A stretch of 64,000 nt of DNA from Flavobacterium urumqiense (GCF_900108015.1 NZ_FNVP01000003.1:130162-194161), one strand, 5' to 3'. Positions 24,109 through 34,780 are shown, counted from the first letter of the stretch. Notes: generated from the letters alone by a model not told the origin. A program made the numbers and translations.

Positions 24109-26523
24109 ATGAAAATTCTTAATAAGTTCTATCCGCACGCTCTAGCCATACTTGGTTTTGTACTCATTTCTCTTATTTATTTTTATCCTGTTTTACAAGG
24201 AAAGCAAATTTTTCAATCGGATATTGTTCAATATACCGGAATGGCCAAAGAGCAAAACGATTTTAGAGCCTCAGATCATATAGAACCCTATTGGACAAAC
24301 GCTGCTTTCGGAGGAATGCCAACCTATCAATTAGGGGCGAAGTACCCGCACGATTATATTGGAATGATTGACGACGTATTGCGTTTTTTACCGCGTCCTG
24401 CTGATTATTTATTCCTTTACTTTCTTGGTTTTTACGGATTATTATTAGTGTTGAAGATTGATCCTTTGAAAGCCTTTTTTGGTGCTTTGGCTTTTGGTTT
24501 TTCTACTTATTTAATTGTAATCTTGGGCGTTGGTCATAATGCCAAAGCGCATGCGATTGCTTATATGCCACTTGTTATTGCTGGTTTTATACTGGTTTTT
24601 AGAAAAAAGTATGTTTTAGGGGGCCTAATTACAATGTTTGCTGTGGCATTAGAAGTTAATGCCAATCATTTTCAAATGACATATTATCTGCTAATTTTCT
24701 TATTGATACTTTCTGGTTATTTTATTTATCAGGATTTCAAAGAAAAACAGTACAAGTCGATGTTTTATTCTTTTGGAGTTTTAGTAGTTGCAGGAATTTT
24801 TGCCATTGGAGCCAATGCTACTAATTTATTGGCGACAACTGAATATGCCAATTTTAGCATACGCGGAAAAAGCGAATTGACTTTCAACCCTGACGGATCA
24901 AAAATCATTGGCAATAGTGCCATGAGCAAAGAATATATCACGGAATACAGTTACGGAATAGCCGAAAGTTTTAATCTTATTGCGCCCAGAATTTTTGGAG
25001 GTTCAAATAATGAAGCACTGGGAAAAGACAGTAAGATGTACGATTTCATGATTGGTCAAGGCGTGCCAGAAGCACAGGCAAACGATTTTGTTTCTGGAAT
25101 GCCAACTTATTGGGGAGATCAGCCTATTGTGGCTGCACCTGCTTACATTGGAGCAATAGTTTTTTTCTTGGGAATTTTAGCTTTGTTTATTGATAAACGA
25201 AAAATCAAATATGTATTTCTTTCGGGAGCAATACTGGCTTTAGTACTTTCTTGGGGTAAAAATTTCCCGGCGTTGACGGACTTTTTTATAGATTATATTC
25301 CGATGTACGATAAGTTTAGAGCAGTTTCATCTATTCAGGTAGTTTTAGAATTATGTTTTCCAGTTTTAGCGATAATGGGATTGCAATCTTTTATGAAATC
25401 TGAAAAAGAAGATCAATTACAAGCTTTATGGCAAACTGCTGCAATAGGTGTTGGAACACTTGTAATTTTGTTTTTATTCAAAGGGATGTTCAGTTTTTCT
25501 GGAGGTAGTGATAGCTATTTTCTTAAAAGTTACGGTCCCGATTTTGTAGATGCGCTTAAAGAAGACCGAAAAAGTTTGTTTAGTGCTGATTTGTTGCGTT
25601 CTGGTTTCTTTATCTTACTTTCTTCGGGTATTTTATGGATGTTTATAAAGAATAAATTAGCTCAGAATACAACTGTAATTCTAGTTGGTTTATTGATGAT
25701 TTTCGACTTGTTTTTTGTCGATAAAAAATATGTTTCCGCTAAAGATTTTGTTTCTGGACGTGAGGTCGAAGTACCTTTTCAGGAAAGCCCTTCAGATACT
25801 CAAATTTTAAAAGACACTACAAATTATCGTGTTTTTGAAGTAAACGGTTTATTAAACGCCAGATCTTCCTATTTTCATAAATCTATTGGAGGATATAGTG
25901 CGGTGCGACCGCGAAGAATGCAACAATTATTCGATTACCAAATTGCTAAAAACAATATGGAAATCCTTAATATGTTGGATGTGAAGTACGTTATTCAAAC
26001 GGATAAAGAAGGAAAGGAATTTCCAACTTCGAATCCTAATGTCAATGGAAACGCATGGTTTGTGAGCCAAGTAAAATTAGTGAATTCCGCTGATGAAGAA
26101 ATGAAAGCTTTGGATAGTTTGGATTCTAAAAATGTAGCGATCGTAAATAGCAAAGACTTTAAAGTTAAAAATAAGGCTTTCGCCAAAGATAGTCTGGCAA
26201 CCATAACTTTAAATTCATATAAACCGAATCATTTGAAATATACTTCCAATAATGCCAATGAAGGTTTTGCTGTTTTCTCCGAAATGTATTATGGAAAAGG
26301 TTGGAACGCTTCTATCGATGGAAAAAAGATAGATCACATTCGTGTGAATTATGTTTTAAGAGGATTGCGAATTCCAGCAGGAAAACATGCGGTAGAATTC
26401 AAATTCGAGCCTGAAGTTATCAAAACAGGAAGTGCGATTACTTTAATTAGTTCGGCCGGAATGTTGTTGCTTTTGTTTGGCGGGATTTATTTTGAAAGGA
26501 AGAAAAAGACGTTAACTGTCTAA
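24109..26523 (+). CDS. YfhO family integral membrane protein (putative glycosyltransferase)
   Basis: 804 residues with about thirteen membrane helices. The N-terminal half carries the GT-C-like first loop with acidic residues (FQSDIVQYTGM) and the YfhO signature PYWTNAAFGGMPTYQ. The C-terminal 200 residues form a soluble domain followed by a final helix (ITLISSAGMLLLLFGGIYF). YfhO proteins are thought to transfer sugars from lipid carriers to surface polymers such as lipoteichoic acid in Gram-positives; the flavobacterial acceptor is not known. It heads a stretch of surface-polysaccharide genes. Confidence 0.88.
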   Translation: MKILNKFYPHALAILGFVLISLIYFYPVLQGKQIFQSDIVQYTGMAKEQNDFRASDHIEPYWTNAAFGGMPTYQLGAKYPHDYIGMIDDVLRFLPRPADYLFLYFLGFYGLLLVLKIDPLKAFFGALAFGFSTYLIVILGVGHNAKAHAIAYMPLVIAGFILVFRKKYVLGGLITMFAVALEVNANHFQMTYYLLIFLLILSGYFIYQDFKEKQYKSMFYSFGVLVVAGIFAIGANATNLLATTEYANFSIRGKSELTFNPDGSKIIGNSAMSKEYITEYSYGIAESFNLIAPRIFGGSNNEALGKDSKMYDFMIGQGVPEAQANDFVSGMPTYWGDQPIVAAPAYIGAIVFFLGILALFIDKRKIKYVFLSGAILALVLSWGKNFPALTDFFIDYIPMYDKFRAVSSIQVVLELCFPVLAIMGLQSFMKSEKEDQLQALWQTAAIGVGTLVILFLFKGMFSFSGGSDSYFLKSYGPDFVDALKEDRKSLFSADLLRSGFFILLSSGILWMFIKNKLAQNTTVILVGLLMIFDLFFVDKKYVSAKDFVSGREVEVPFQESPSDTQILKDTTNYRVFEVNGLLNARSSYFHKSIGGYSAVRPRRMQQLFDYQIAKNNMEILNMLDVKYVIQTDKEGKEFPTSNPNVNGNAWFVSQVKLVNSADEEMKALDSLDSKNVAIVNSKDFKVKNKAFAKDSLATITLNSYKPNHLKYTSNNANEGFAVFSEMYYGKGWNASIDGKKIDHIRVNYVLRGLRIPAGKHAVEFKFEPEVIKTGSAITLISSAGMLLLLFGGIYFERKKKTLTV

Positions 26524-26577
26524 TATTTATTTGTAATTTTGATGTAATTTCAAACGGATTCTAAATTTTTAAATGTA

Positions 26578-26742
26578 ATGGGCAAAGTCAAATTAAATCA
26601 CGCACCTCCAATACTAATGGAAGCAAGATATATTGAAGAAATAAGACATTTGACCTATCAACAACGTTTTGAAAAATTGATTGCAATAATAGAACTTTCA
26701 TGCATACTAAAATCGGCAAAAAAATATTCAAAATCAAAATAA
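26578..26742 (+). CDS. Small helical protein, partner gene of a decayed nucleotidyltransferase
   Basis: ATG 26578 to TAA 26740 encodes 54 residues (MGKVKLNHAPPILMEARYIEE...), predicted helical and basic at the end. The segment LTYQQRFEKLIAIIELS looks like the short proteins found immediately upstream of stand-alone nucleotidyltransferases in Bacteroidota. A TAATTTTG -7-like box lies at 26534-26541. The neighbouring transferase is broken, so this may be a remnant of a two-gene cassette. Confidence 0.5.
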   Translation: MGKVKLNHAPPILMEARYIEEIRHLTYQQRFEKLIAIIELSCILKSAKKYSKSK

Positions 26743-26748
26743 TTTGAA

Positions 26749-27220
26749 ATGGATATACACAAACAAATAATAGATGTTTGGAAGTACTTGTCATAAAATA
26801 AATGTAAACTATCTTAACATCTGTGGATTTGCAGTCAATATTTATGGCTACGGAATAAATACAGGAGATATTGATATTTTCATAGAAGATACAATTGCTA
26901 ATCGTTAAAATTTAAGAAAAGCCTTTACAAAAATGGGATTAGGCGATTTTGAAAGTATAAAAACGATGCAATTTATTCCGGGTTGGACAGATTTCACTCT
27001 AAATATTAATTTTAGATTGGATATTATGACTTCTGTTAAAGGTGTAGAAAATCAGCCTTTTGCAACACTTTTAGAAAAAGCAAATATCATAGATATAGAT
27101 GGAATTCCAGTCTTTCTTATTGATTATGATAATTTGATTATTGCAAAAAAAGCAGCCAACAGACTAAAGGACCAACTTGATATTGAAGAGTTGGAGAAAC
27201 TAAACAATAAAAACATTTAA
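26749..27220 (+). pseudogene. Nucleotidyltransferase (DUF6036/AbiEii-like), frameshifted and nonsense-interrupted
   Basis: The gene starts MDIHKQIIDVWKYL (ATG 26749), loses its frame near 26795, and continues in another frame as HKINVNYLNICGFAVNIYGY...NTGDIDIFIED. The last part holds the G-x-DID nucleotidyltransferase signature. A TAA at 26906-26908 then replaces what is probably a Lys codon before NLRKAFTKMG, and the rest reads cleanly to 27220 (IAKKAANRLKDQLDIEELEK). At least two lesions make it non-functional as written. Confidence 0.8.
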
Positions 27221-27227
27221 TAGAATT

Positions 27228-27458
27228 ATGAAGGAGCTCTCTCGTTTTAAATCATTTCAAAATATACTGCCTTGGCTTTTTCTTTTAGGGATTATTCTTG
27301 GAGCTATGATTGCTTCACATGAAGCTACTATCATTAAATTTAAGATAACTAATTTTATGCTTGTTTTTATGGTGCCTTTATTTTTTACTTTAAGAGGGGT
27401 ATATAAAAATAGTAGATTGTTTTTAAATAATTTAAAATCAATTAAATTAAATCCTTAA
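27228..27458 (+). CDS. Small two-helix membrane protein
   Basis: 76 residues, ATG 27228, with two hydrophobic segments (about 14-31 and 42-56) separated by a short charged loop, and a basic C-terminus. No family recognised. It ends 2 bp before the glycosyltransferase start, so the two are probably co-expressed, which supports it being a real gene. Confidence 0.55.
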   Translation: MKELSRFKSFQNILPWLFLLGIILGAMIASHEATIIKFKITNFMLVFMVPLFFTLRGVYKNSRLFLNNLKSIKLNP

Positions 27459-27460
27459 AC

Positions 27461-28744
27461 TTGGAACAAAAAAAAATACTAATCATTACCTATTATTGGC
27501 CACCGGCTGGAGGACCTGGCGTACAACGTTGGTTAAAATTCGTAAAGTATTTACCTGATTTTGGAATTCAGCCGATTGTGTATATTCCGGAAAATCCGAC
27601 CTATCCAATTGTTGATAAAAATTTGTTTAAAGAAGTTTCAGATAAAGCGATTATTCTAAAACAGAAGATATTTGAACCCTATCAACTGGCTTCTTTTTTT
27701 TCGAAGAATAAAACTAAGAAAATTAGTTCCGGGATTATCCCAAATCAAAAAAAGCAATCTTTTCTGGATAAAACATTCCTTTGGATAAGAGGAAATTTGT
27801 TTATCCCTGATGCGCGTGTTTTCTGGGTGAAACCATCGGTTTCTTATTTAGAAAAATATATTCAAGAAAATAATATTGATACGGTTATCACTTCGGGGCC
27901 GCCACACAGTCTGCATCTCATTGGATTAGAATTAAAACAAAAATTAAATATAAAATGGTTTGCTGATTTCCGTGATCCTTGGACAACTATTGGGTATCAT
28001 AAATCATTACGATTGTCTAATTATGCGGCCAAAAAGCACAAAACGTTAGAGCATCAGGTTTTGAATACTGCCGATACAATTATCGTGACAAGTAAAACTA
28101 CGAAAAAGGAGTTTGAAGCGATCACAGGCAAGCCCATTGCGGTAATTACCAATGGTTATGATGATGAGAATGTAGAGAAGCAAATTTTGGATACGAAATT
28201 TAGTTTGGCACACATTGGTTCTTTTCTTTCAGAAAGAAATCCTAGTATCTTATGGCAAAGTTTAGTCGAATTAATTAATGAAATTCCTGATTTCAAATCG
28301 CATTTGGAAATCAAATTGATTGGAGCAGTAAGCCAAGAAGTTTTAGAAACCATTTCGCAATTTAAACTAAATTCCTGTTTGAATAATTTGGGTTATGTTT
28401 CGCATGAGGAAGCGATTGCACACCAAAGAAAATCGCAAGTTTTGTTGCTTATTGAAATCGATTCTAAAGACACCAAAAGCATAATTCCAGGAAAATTATT
28501 CGAATATATGGTTTCTAACAGACCCATTATTGCCATTGGTCCAAAGGATTCTGATTTTGCCGACATCATAACGACTACCAATACCGGTGTGTTCTTTAAG
28601 TATTCTGAAAAAATGAGATTAAAAAGTGTAATTTTGGATTTCTATAATCAGTTTTTGCAAGGCAAACTTCAATCAAATGGAGTTGGTTTGCAACGTTATT
28701 CCAGAAGAAACCTTACCAAAGAGTTATCACAATTGATAAATTAA
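27461..28744 (+). CDS. Glycosyltransferase family 4-like (GT-B)
   Basis: 427 residues, start TTG at 27461 two bases after the previous stop. The N-terminal motif WPPAGGPGVQRWLKFVKYL is typical of GT4-type GT-B enzymes, followed by TSGPPHSLHLIG and ADFRDPWT. The C-terminal Rossmann half has the nucleotide-sugar region IPGKLFEYMVSNRPIIAIGP, with the conserved Glu in KLFEYM. Probably a cytoplasmic transferase building a cell-surface glycan. It lies just before a flippase gene on the same strand. Confidence 0.88.
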   Translation: MEQKKILIITYYWPPAGGPGVQRWLKFVKYLPDFGIQPIVYIPENPTYPIVDKNLFKEVSDKAIILKQKIFEPYQLASFFSKNKTKKISSGIIPNQKKQSFLDKTFLWIRGNLFIPDARVFWVKPSVSYLEKYIQENNIDTVITSGPPHSLHLIGLELKQKLNIKWFADFRDPWTTIGYHKSLRLSNYAAKKHKTLEHQVLNTADTIIVTSKTTKKEFEAITGKPIAVITNGYDDENVEKQILDTKFSLAHIGSFLSERNPSILWQSLVELINEIPDFKSHLEIKLIGAVSQEVLETISQFKLNSCLNNLGYVSHEEAIAHQRKSQVLLLIEIDSKDTKSIIPGKLFEYMVSNRPIIAIGPKDSDFADIITTTNTGVFFKYSEKMRLKSVILDFYNQFLQGKLQSNGVGLQRYSRRNLTKELSQLIN

Positions 28745-28794
28745 AAAAGTCCGAGTTATTACAACTTTAAACATAAAAACATTAAACTCCTAAA

Positions 28795-30264
28795 ATGGGA
28801 ATAGTATTAAATCAGTCCTTAAAGAACACCGTAATAACTTATATTGGATTTGGAATTGGCGGGATAAACACTATTTATTTGTATCCTGTTTTTCTTGGAG
28901 CAACTTTTTATGGTTTAACAAATTACATAACTTCTTGTGCGAATGTCATTATGCCATTATTTGCAATTGGAATGCAAAATACGCTAGTGAAATTTTATTC
29001 TCAACATCAAACCGAAGAGGAAAAATCACGTTTTTTATCCTTTACTGTTTTATTCCCTTTGTTGTTAATAATTCCGATGTTGTTAATTGGAGTTTTCTTT
29101 TATGATGAGATTTTATTCTTTTTATCCAAAAAGAATCCAATTGTCAAAAATTATATTTGGTTGATACCATTTATAGGATTATGTATGGCGTATTTCGAAA
29201 TTTTTTATGCTTGGTTACGAGTACACATGCACTCCGTTTTTGGTAATTTCATTAAAGAAGTTGGTTTGCGACTGTTTTCGTTATTCTTATTAATTGGAGT
29301 TTATTACAATTGGATTACTGTGGAAGGGTTTGTTTATGCAACAGCTGCCTTGTATTTCTTGGCATTTTTGGTAACTATGCTATATGCATTTAGTATCCAG
29401 AAACCCAATTTTCAGTTCACGATACCGGAAAAAACAAAAGATATATTGGTATATACTTTTTATATTATTTTGTCGGGAAGTGTCGCCAATTTACTTTTGG
29501 ATGGAGATAAAATCATGCTTAACCAATATATGATTATTGATAATATTGCCTTTTATTCAATAGCAACTTTCATTGCATTAGTAATATCGGTTCCAAGTCG
29601 TGCCATGCATCAAATAGTTTACCCTATTACTGCACGATTGATGCATGAAAATAAACAAGAAGAGCTCAATGACCTTTACAAAAAAACCTCTATTAATCTG
29701 CAAGTAGTAGGTGGCTTGGTAATGTTGGGTATTTTTGTAAATATCAATAAATTATATGAAATGCCTCAATTGCATGATTATGTAGAAGGAGTTGTGGTTG
29801 TTTTTATGATTGGTTTATCAAAATATTTTGAATTGATATTGGGTAATAATAATGCAATTATTTTCAATACAAAATATTACCGGACGGTTTTGTTTTTAGG
29901 TGTTTTATTAGTAATTATTGCAATAGGATTAAATATGATTTTTATCCCAATATATGGTATTATAGGTTCCGCTTTTGCTACTTTACTGTCAATTACATTA
30001 TACAGTTTGGCTAAATTACTTTTTGTAGTCAAGCGTTTGCATTTGTATCCTTTTACCAGTCAAACGTTCTATTCTCTTGTGATAACATTGCTATTATTTC
30101 TTTTGTTTTATTTCTGGGAGTTCCCTTTTCATCCGATTATCTCTATTGCTATCAAATCTGTTTTAGTGACTATTTTGTATGTTTATATCAATTATAAATT
30201 TGCTATCTCGATCGAAATAAACCAAGTCTTAGATACTATTTTAAAAAAACTAAAAATAAAGTAA
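28795..30264 (+). CDS. Polysaccharide flippase (Wzx/MOP superfamily)
   Basis: 489 residues with about fourteen membrane helices in the Wzx/RfbX pattern of the MOP superfamily (GGINTIYLYPVFLGATFYGL at the start). Wzx proteins flip undecaprenyl-linked oligosaccharides across the inner membrane. It follows a GT4 glycosyltransferase by 50 bp and, with YfhO upstream, suggests a small surface-glycan cluster. The 350 bp after it hold no convincing gene, only the promoter of the next one. Confidence 0.88.
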   Translation: MGIVLNQSLKNTVITYIGFGIGGINTIYLYPVFLGATFYGLTNYITSCANVIMPLFAIGMQNTLVKFYSQHQTEEEKSRFLSFTVLFPLLLIIPMLLIGVFFYDEILFFLSKKNPIVKNYIWLIPFIGLCMAYFEIFYAWLRVHMHSVFGNFIKEVGLRLFSLFLLIGVYYNWITVEGFVYATAALYFLAFLVTMLYAFSIQKPNFQFTIPEKTKDILVYTFYIILSGSVANLLLDGDKIMLNQYMIIDNIAFYSIATFIALVISVPSRAMHQIVYPITARLMHENKQEELNDLYKKTSINLQVVGGLVMLGIFVNINKLYEMPQLHDYVEGVVVVFMIGLSKYFELILGNNNAIIFNTKYYRTVLFLGVLLVIIAIGLNMIFIPIYGIIGSAFATLLSITLYSLAKLLFVVKRLHLYPFTSQTFYSLVITLLLFLLFYFWEFPFHPIISIAIKSVLVTILYVYINYKFAISIEINQVLDTILKKLKIK

Positions 30265-30517
30265 CCTGATTGATTCAAATTAAGCCGACACAATCAAAAT
30301 ATTTTTTAGTAATCATTTCAGTACCAATAATTGCGAAATTCATAAGTCCAATTAGGAAATTTTTAGATAATTTATTTTTTAAAAGTGTGAATTTTATAAA
30401 ACTATCCAATTATTATGTAATATTTGAGAACAATTTTAAAAATATATTTGCAATCTAACTTACTTTTAGAAATATTAATTTGTTTGAAAATAATTGAAAA
30501 ATCACTAAAAGTGGGTA

Positions 30518-30548
30518 TTGTACGAATTATATGAAACCCTTAAATTTG
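30518..30548 (+). promoter_or_regulatory. Complete Bacteroidota promoter
   Basis: TTG (30518-30520), 20 bp, TAAATTTG (30541-30548): a full match to the TTG-N17-23-TAnnTTTG consensus, about 65 bp upstream of the small membrane protein gene at 30614. Confidence 0.7.
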
Positions 30549-30613
30549 TGATTAATTATTAGTCTAGACTTATTTAAAAATAAAATTAATTAGCCACAAT
30601 AAAAATAATAATT

Positions 30614-30913
30614 ATGGTCATTTCTCAAATTTCAAACGAAGATAATTTACAAAAATATTCAAATATTATTGCGAATAAAATTAGCAATGGATTTGTAATT
30701 GAAGAAAGAAATGATAAATTGCCATTTGCCGTTTTGTCAAAAGATGCTATAGCAGTAGACCATGGTTTTAATTTTCTAATATGTTGCATTACATTAGGAT
30801 TGTGGACAATACCGTGGATTTATCAGACTTGCGTATCATCCAAAGGAAAAAAGATATTAATTGCGATCGATGAAGATGGAAACACCTTTGAAGAAAACTG
30901 TTATATCGGATAG
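30614..30913 (+). CDS. Small membrane-associated hypothetical protein
   Basis: 99 residues. A polar N-terminal domain (NEDNLQKYSNIIANKISNGF) leads to a hydrophobic hairpin at about 55-75 (FNFLICCITLGLWTIPWIYQ) and ends with a short strand-rich segment (KILIAIDEDGNTFEENCYIG). I recall similar architectures as uncharacterised Bacteroidota proteins but no named function. The preceding full promoter supports expression. Convergent with uvrA, with only 5 bp between stops. Confidence 0.65.
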   Translation: MVISQISNEDNLQKYSNIIANKISNGFVIEERNDKLPFAVLSKDAIAVDHGFNFLICCITLGLWTIPWIYQTCVSSKGKKILIAIDEDGNTFEENCYIG

Positions 30914-30918
30914 GGCTT

Positions 30919-33714
30919 TTATATTTTTTCTTTAAGATATTTTCCGGTTACAGATTCCCTTATTTTTACAATTTGTTCAGGAGTTCCCACAGCCAATAAT
31001 TTCCCGCCATTTTCGCCGCCTTCTGGCCCTAAATCAATAATCCAATCGGCACATTTTATCAGATCAAGGTTGTGTTCAATAACAATTATTGAATGTCCTT
31101 TTTCTATCAAAGCATCAAATGAAGCTAATAGTTTCTTAATGTCATGAAAATGCAATCCTGTTGTAGGTTCGTCAAAAACAAAAAGTGCTTTGTCTTTTGT
31201 TGCTCCTTTTACCAAGAATGAAGCGAGTTTTATACGTTGTGCTTCTCCACCGGAAAGAGTAGAAGAGGATTGTCCTAATTGCACATATCCCAGTCCAACA
31301 TCTTGAAGCGGCTGCAATTTTTGAATGATTTTATTTTGCTTATGAGCTGTGAAAAAAGCAATAGAATCATCAACAGTCATGGTTAGAATATCGTTTATGT
31401 TTTTGCCTTCAAAAGCAACTTCCAAAACTTCTTTTTTAAATCGTTTTCCATTACAGGTTTCACAAGGCAACTGGACATCTGCCATGAAAACCATTTCTAC
31501 GTTTATAGAACCTTCTCCCTTACAGGTTTCACACCTTCCGCCATCTACATTAAAAGAAAAATGTTTGGCTTGATAACCCCTTATTTTTGATAATTTTTCT
31601 TTGGCATACAATTCCCTGATGTCGTCATAGGCCTTGATATAAGTCACCGGATTAGAACGGGAACTTCTTCCTATAGGATTTTGATCTACATATTCAATAT
31701 GCTTAATTTGCGCGAATGAGCCTGACATTTCAGTAAATTGACCAGCCTTTTCTCCTACATTATCGAGTTTTTTTTGCATTGCCGGGAACAAAATTTTCTT
31801 GACAAGCGTACTTTTTCCGCTTCCCGAAACTCCAGTGATTACAGTTAATACATCCAATGGAAAAGTAACATCTAAATTTTGCAGATTGTTTTCTCGAGCA
31901 CCTTTTATTTCGATAAAGTTTTTGAAAGGTCTTCGTTTTTTTGGAACCGTAATTTCTAAATCACCATTTAAATATTTTGCTGTGAGCGAAGTCGATTTTA
32001 ATATTTCATCATACGTACCTTGAGCGACTAAATTACCACCTAATGTTCCAGCTTCCGGGCCAATATCAATAATCATATCTGCAGCTTTCATAATGTCTTC
32101 ATCGTGCTCAACCACAATAACTGTATTGCCTAAATCACGTAGCGATAATAAGACTTTTATCAAACGTTCTGTATCTTTTGGGTGTAAACCAATACTTGGT
32201 TCGTCAAGAATATACATTGATCCTACTAAACTACTTCCCAGTGAAGTGGCTAAATTGATGCGTTGAGATTCTCCTCCTGAAAGTGTTGCTGAATTTCTAT
32301 TTAAAGTAAGATAATCCAAACCAACTTCCGTTAAAAACGATAAACGATTATTTATTTCTACCAATAAACGTTTGGCAATTTGCTTCTCGTAAACATCTAA
32401 ATTGATGTTTTCAAAGAAGCGAACGAGATGCTTAATAGGTAGATCAACTAAATCAGAAACAGTTTTAGAATTAATTTTCACATAAGAAGCCTCCATCCGA
32501 AGGCGTTTTCCCTTGCAGGAATAGCATTTAGTTTTTCCACGGTAGCGAGAAAGCATTACTCGGTTTTGTATTTTATAATTTTTTTCTTCTAATTCTTTAA
32601 AGAAACTATTTAATCCTTGGAAATACTCATTCCCATTCCAAATCAATTCTTTTTGATCCTCTGATAATTGATAGAAAGGTTTATGAATAGGAAAATCAAA
32701 CTTGTAAGCGTTGTTTACTAATTCATCTCGAAACCAACTCATGCTCTCACCACGCCAAGGAAAAATAGCGTTTTCATAAATCGATAAAGTAGTGTTTGGG
32801 ACTACCAACTCGGCATCAATTCCTATAATATTTCCGTAACCTTCACAAACTGGGCAGGCTCCATAAGGATTATTGAAACTAAATAAATGAACGTTTGGTT
32901 CCAAGAAAGTAATGCCATCAAGTTCAAAATTATTGGAATAAGAATATCTTTTATCCGAATTTAATTCTTGCAAATAACAAATTCCCTTTCCTTCAAAAAA
33001 AGCAGTTTGTACCGCATCGGCTAGACGATTGTAGAATTCTTCTTCTCCAGAAGTTTCGGGATTGACAACAATTCGATCAATAATTAAAAATATTTCTTTT
33101 TTATGTAATGAATCCGGTAAATCGTCTAAGCGAACCATTTCATTATTAACTAAGATTCGGGCAAATCCTTGTTGTAAAAGTACTTTTAGTTTGTCTTCCA
33201 GTTTTCTTCCTTCTTCTAAGTGAATAGGTGCGAGGAGTAGCCACTTGCTTTCTATTTCAAAGCTTTTTACTTCAGAGACAACATCAGTCACCGTATTTTT
33301 TTTTACTTCCCGCCCAGAAATTGGAGAATAAGTTCTTCCGATTCTAGCAAATAGCAATTTTATATAATCGTAAATTTCTGTCGAAGTTCCTACTGTAGAA
33401 CGAGCATTTGTGGTGTTTACTTTTTGTTCGATCGCAATTGCCGGTGCAATTCCTTTAATGTATTCTACTTTTGGTTTGTCTAATCTGCCAAGGAATTGTC
33501 TTGCATAGGATGATAAACTTTCTACATAACGGCGTTGCCCTTCGGCATACAGAGTATCAAAAGCCAAACTTGATTTTCCAGAACCCGAAAGCCCGGTAAT
33601 AACCACTAATTTATTTCGGGGAATCGCAACATCTACATTCTTTAAGTTATGTACTTGTGCCCCTTTTATGATGATATTTTTCTTTGGATCTAACGTAGAT
33701 AGGTCAACTTGCAT
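30919..33714 (-). CDS. uvrA: Excinuclease ABC subunit A
   Basis: 931 residues from ATG 33714. Two ABC ATPase modules: Walker [10 protein letters not shown] (41-49) and GVSGSGKST, signatures TLSGGESQR and TLSGGEAQR. Zinc modules [16 protein letters not shown] and CETCKGEG...CETCNGKR are all present. UvrA dimers load UvrB at bulky DNA lesions in nucleotide excision repair. An upstream ATG at 33777 would add 21 residues that fit no UvrA, and it lies upstream of the -7 box at 33732-33739, so it is rejected. Confidence 0.97.
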   Translation of the reverse strand: MQVDLSTLDPKKNIIIKGAQVHNLKNVDVAIPRNKLVVITGLSGSGKSSLAFDTLYAEGQRRYVESLSSYARQFLGRLDKPKVEYIKGIAPAIAIEQKVNTTNARSTVGTSTEIYDYIKLLFARIGRTYSPISGREVKKNTVTDVVSEVKSFEIESKWLLLAPIHLEEGRKLEDKLKVLLQQGFARILVNNEMVRLDDLPDSLHKKEIFLIIDRIVVNPETSGEEEFYNRLADAVQTAFFEGKGICYLQELNSDKRYSYSNNFELDGITFLEPNVHLFSFNNPYGACPVCEGYGNIIGIDAELVVPNTTLSIYENAIFPWRGESMSWFRDELVNNAYKFDFPIHKPFYQLSEDQKELIWNGNEYFQGLNSFFKELEEKNYKIQNRVMLSRYRGKTKCYSCKGKRLRMEASYVKINSKTVSDLVDLPIKHLVRFFENINLDVYEKQIAKRLLVEINNRLSFLTEVGLDYLTLNRNSATLSGGESQRINLATSLGSSLVGSMYILDEPSIGLHPKDTERLIKVLLSLRDLGNTVIVVEHDEDIMKAADMIIDIGPEAGTLGGNLVAQGTYDEILKSTSLTAKYLNGDLEITVPKKRRPFKNFIEIKGARENNLQNLDVTFPLDVLTVITGVSGSGKSTLVKKILFPAMQKKLDNVGEKAGQFTEMSGSFAQIKHIEYVDQNPIGRSSRSNPVTYIKAYDDIRELYAKEKLSKIRGYQAKHFSFNVDGGRCETCKGEGSINVEMVFMADVQLPCETCNGKRFKKEVLEVAFEGKNINDILTMTVDDSIAFFTAHKQNKIIQKLQPLQDVGLGYVQLGQSSSTLSGGEAQRIKLASFLVKGATKDKALFVFDEPTTGLHFHDIKKLLASFDALIEKGHSIIVIEHNLDLIKCADWIIDLGPEGGENGGKLLAVGTPEQIVKIRESVTGKYLKEKI

Positions 33715-33731
33715 AACAACAATAATTTTCA

Positions 33732-33739
33732 CAAAAGTA
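33732..33739 (-). promoter_or_regulatory. -7 box of uvrA
   Basis: TACTTTTG on the - strand matches TAnnTTTG and predicts a very short leader before ATG 33714. No SOS-type operator was recognised. Confidence 0.45.
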
Positions 33740-33901
33740 ATCAATTTCCAACGGAGTAATGGCATTGAACCAATCACAAATTTTAGCTAATAAAAAGATT
33801 TTTAAGAATGTAAACAGCACTAAAATTTTAAATATTCTCTGTAATTATAAAAACAGTATTTTTAAGATTATTTTTTGAAATAAATTAATATCTCTATTCA
33901 A

Positions 33902-34308
33902 TTGAAAACGAAATTATACGTTTTATTTTTTGTACTATGCAGTTCTCTTTTTTCTCAAGAGTTGCCTGCAATTGTAAAATATGTTCCAACAACATTATGT
34001 TTTCTTTGCTAAAAACGAGGGACTATCAGAGTTTAATGGTGCTAATAGGGAATTGTATCCATCGCCAAACGAAACTATTGTTCGTTCTGTTAAAGTGATT
34101 GGAAACTAGGTTTACACTGGATGTTGCATGGTATTTGGTTTTTGGAAAAGACAAACCAATGGGAAATTGAAATATACTTCCTTGAGTAATACCATAAAAA
34201 ATAAAATTCTTGATGATGAGCAGTTTTGGAACATATTAAATTACGATCAATGGGTTATTTTCCAATCATTAAACAGAATTTATATTTATGATTCAAAAAC
34301 AGCATAGT
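33902..34308 (+). pseudogene. Remnant of a Reg_prop/Y_Y_Y sensor regulator (N-terminal part)
   Basis: Starting at a TTG where an ATG is expected, the translation gives a signal peptide (KTKLYVLFFVLCSSLFSQELP). After stops and a shift it gives FAKNEGLSEFNGANRELYP, SPNETIVRSVKVIGN and DDEQFWNILNYDQWVIFQS. These are the opening propeller blades of the two-component-like regulators (Reg_prop beta-propeller plus Y_Y_Y plus HTH) that control polysaccharide-utilisation loci. Several in-frame stops and loss of everything after about 130 residues make it dead. Confidence 0.65.
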
Positions 34309-34322
34309 AATACCAAGAAAAC

Positions 34323-34577
34323 AAAATTTTAGATATTGAAAAAGGTTTTCATGTATATGCGTTGGATTAGTCAAAAGGCAAAATGGACTTTTTTGTAGAT
34401 GACATATCAGTTTACACTTTTAATCCGATGGATAAAAAAGAAAATACTTGGCCTTTCAATCAACCATTTTATTTTATTATTAATATGGTTATTGGAGCCA
34501 ATTTTGGAGGCCCTAAAGTTGATGATGACATTTTCCCAAAAGATTTCATTGTAGATTATGTAAGTGTTTATAAATAA
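34323..34577 (+). pseudogene. C-terminal remnant of a GH16 beta-glucanase (laminarinase-like)
   Basis: In one frame the sequence reads DIEKGFHVYALD, TAG (34368-34370, probably a former Trp TGG), SKGKMDFFVDD...NTWPFNQPFYFIINMVIGANFGG...FIVDYVSVYK. This is the conserved C-terminal third of glycoside hydrolase family 16 (W-x-x-D-K-x-D-F-F-V-D and PFYxxxNxAxGGxxGG). The catalytic ExDxxE part is missing. An ATG at 34383 could start a 64-residue peptide but it would have no activity. Confidence 0.8.
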
Positions 34578-34780
34578 GGTTTTTAAGAGTGTTTTTTGGC
34601 AGATTTTAAGATAATTTCACTTCGATTTTATATTATTGTGACATTTCTTGTTAAATAGATTTTCCGAAGTGTTTCTTTACAACTTTTAAATATTAGTTTT
34701 GAAAAAATACATTTTTCAGTTTATAATAGCGCTTGTAACAGCTGTTTAACTTAAAGTAATACTTTAAATTTTAACAGATT

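Noticed and set aside
30270..30458. A 62-codon frame after the flippase
   Set aside because: It lacks an ATG start and recognisable sequence features, and looks like AT-rich noncoding DNA before the promoter at 30518.
33715..33777. Longer N-terminus for UvrA
   Set aside because: The 21 extra residues fit no UvrA and the -7 box lies between the two candidate starts.
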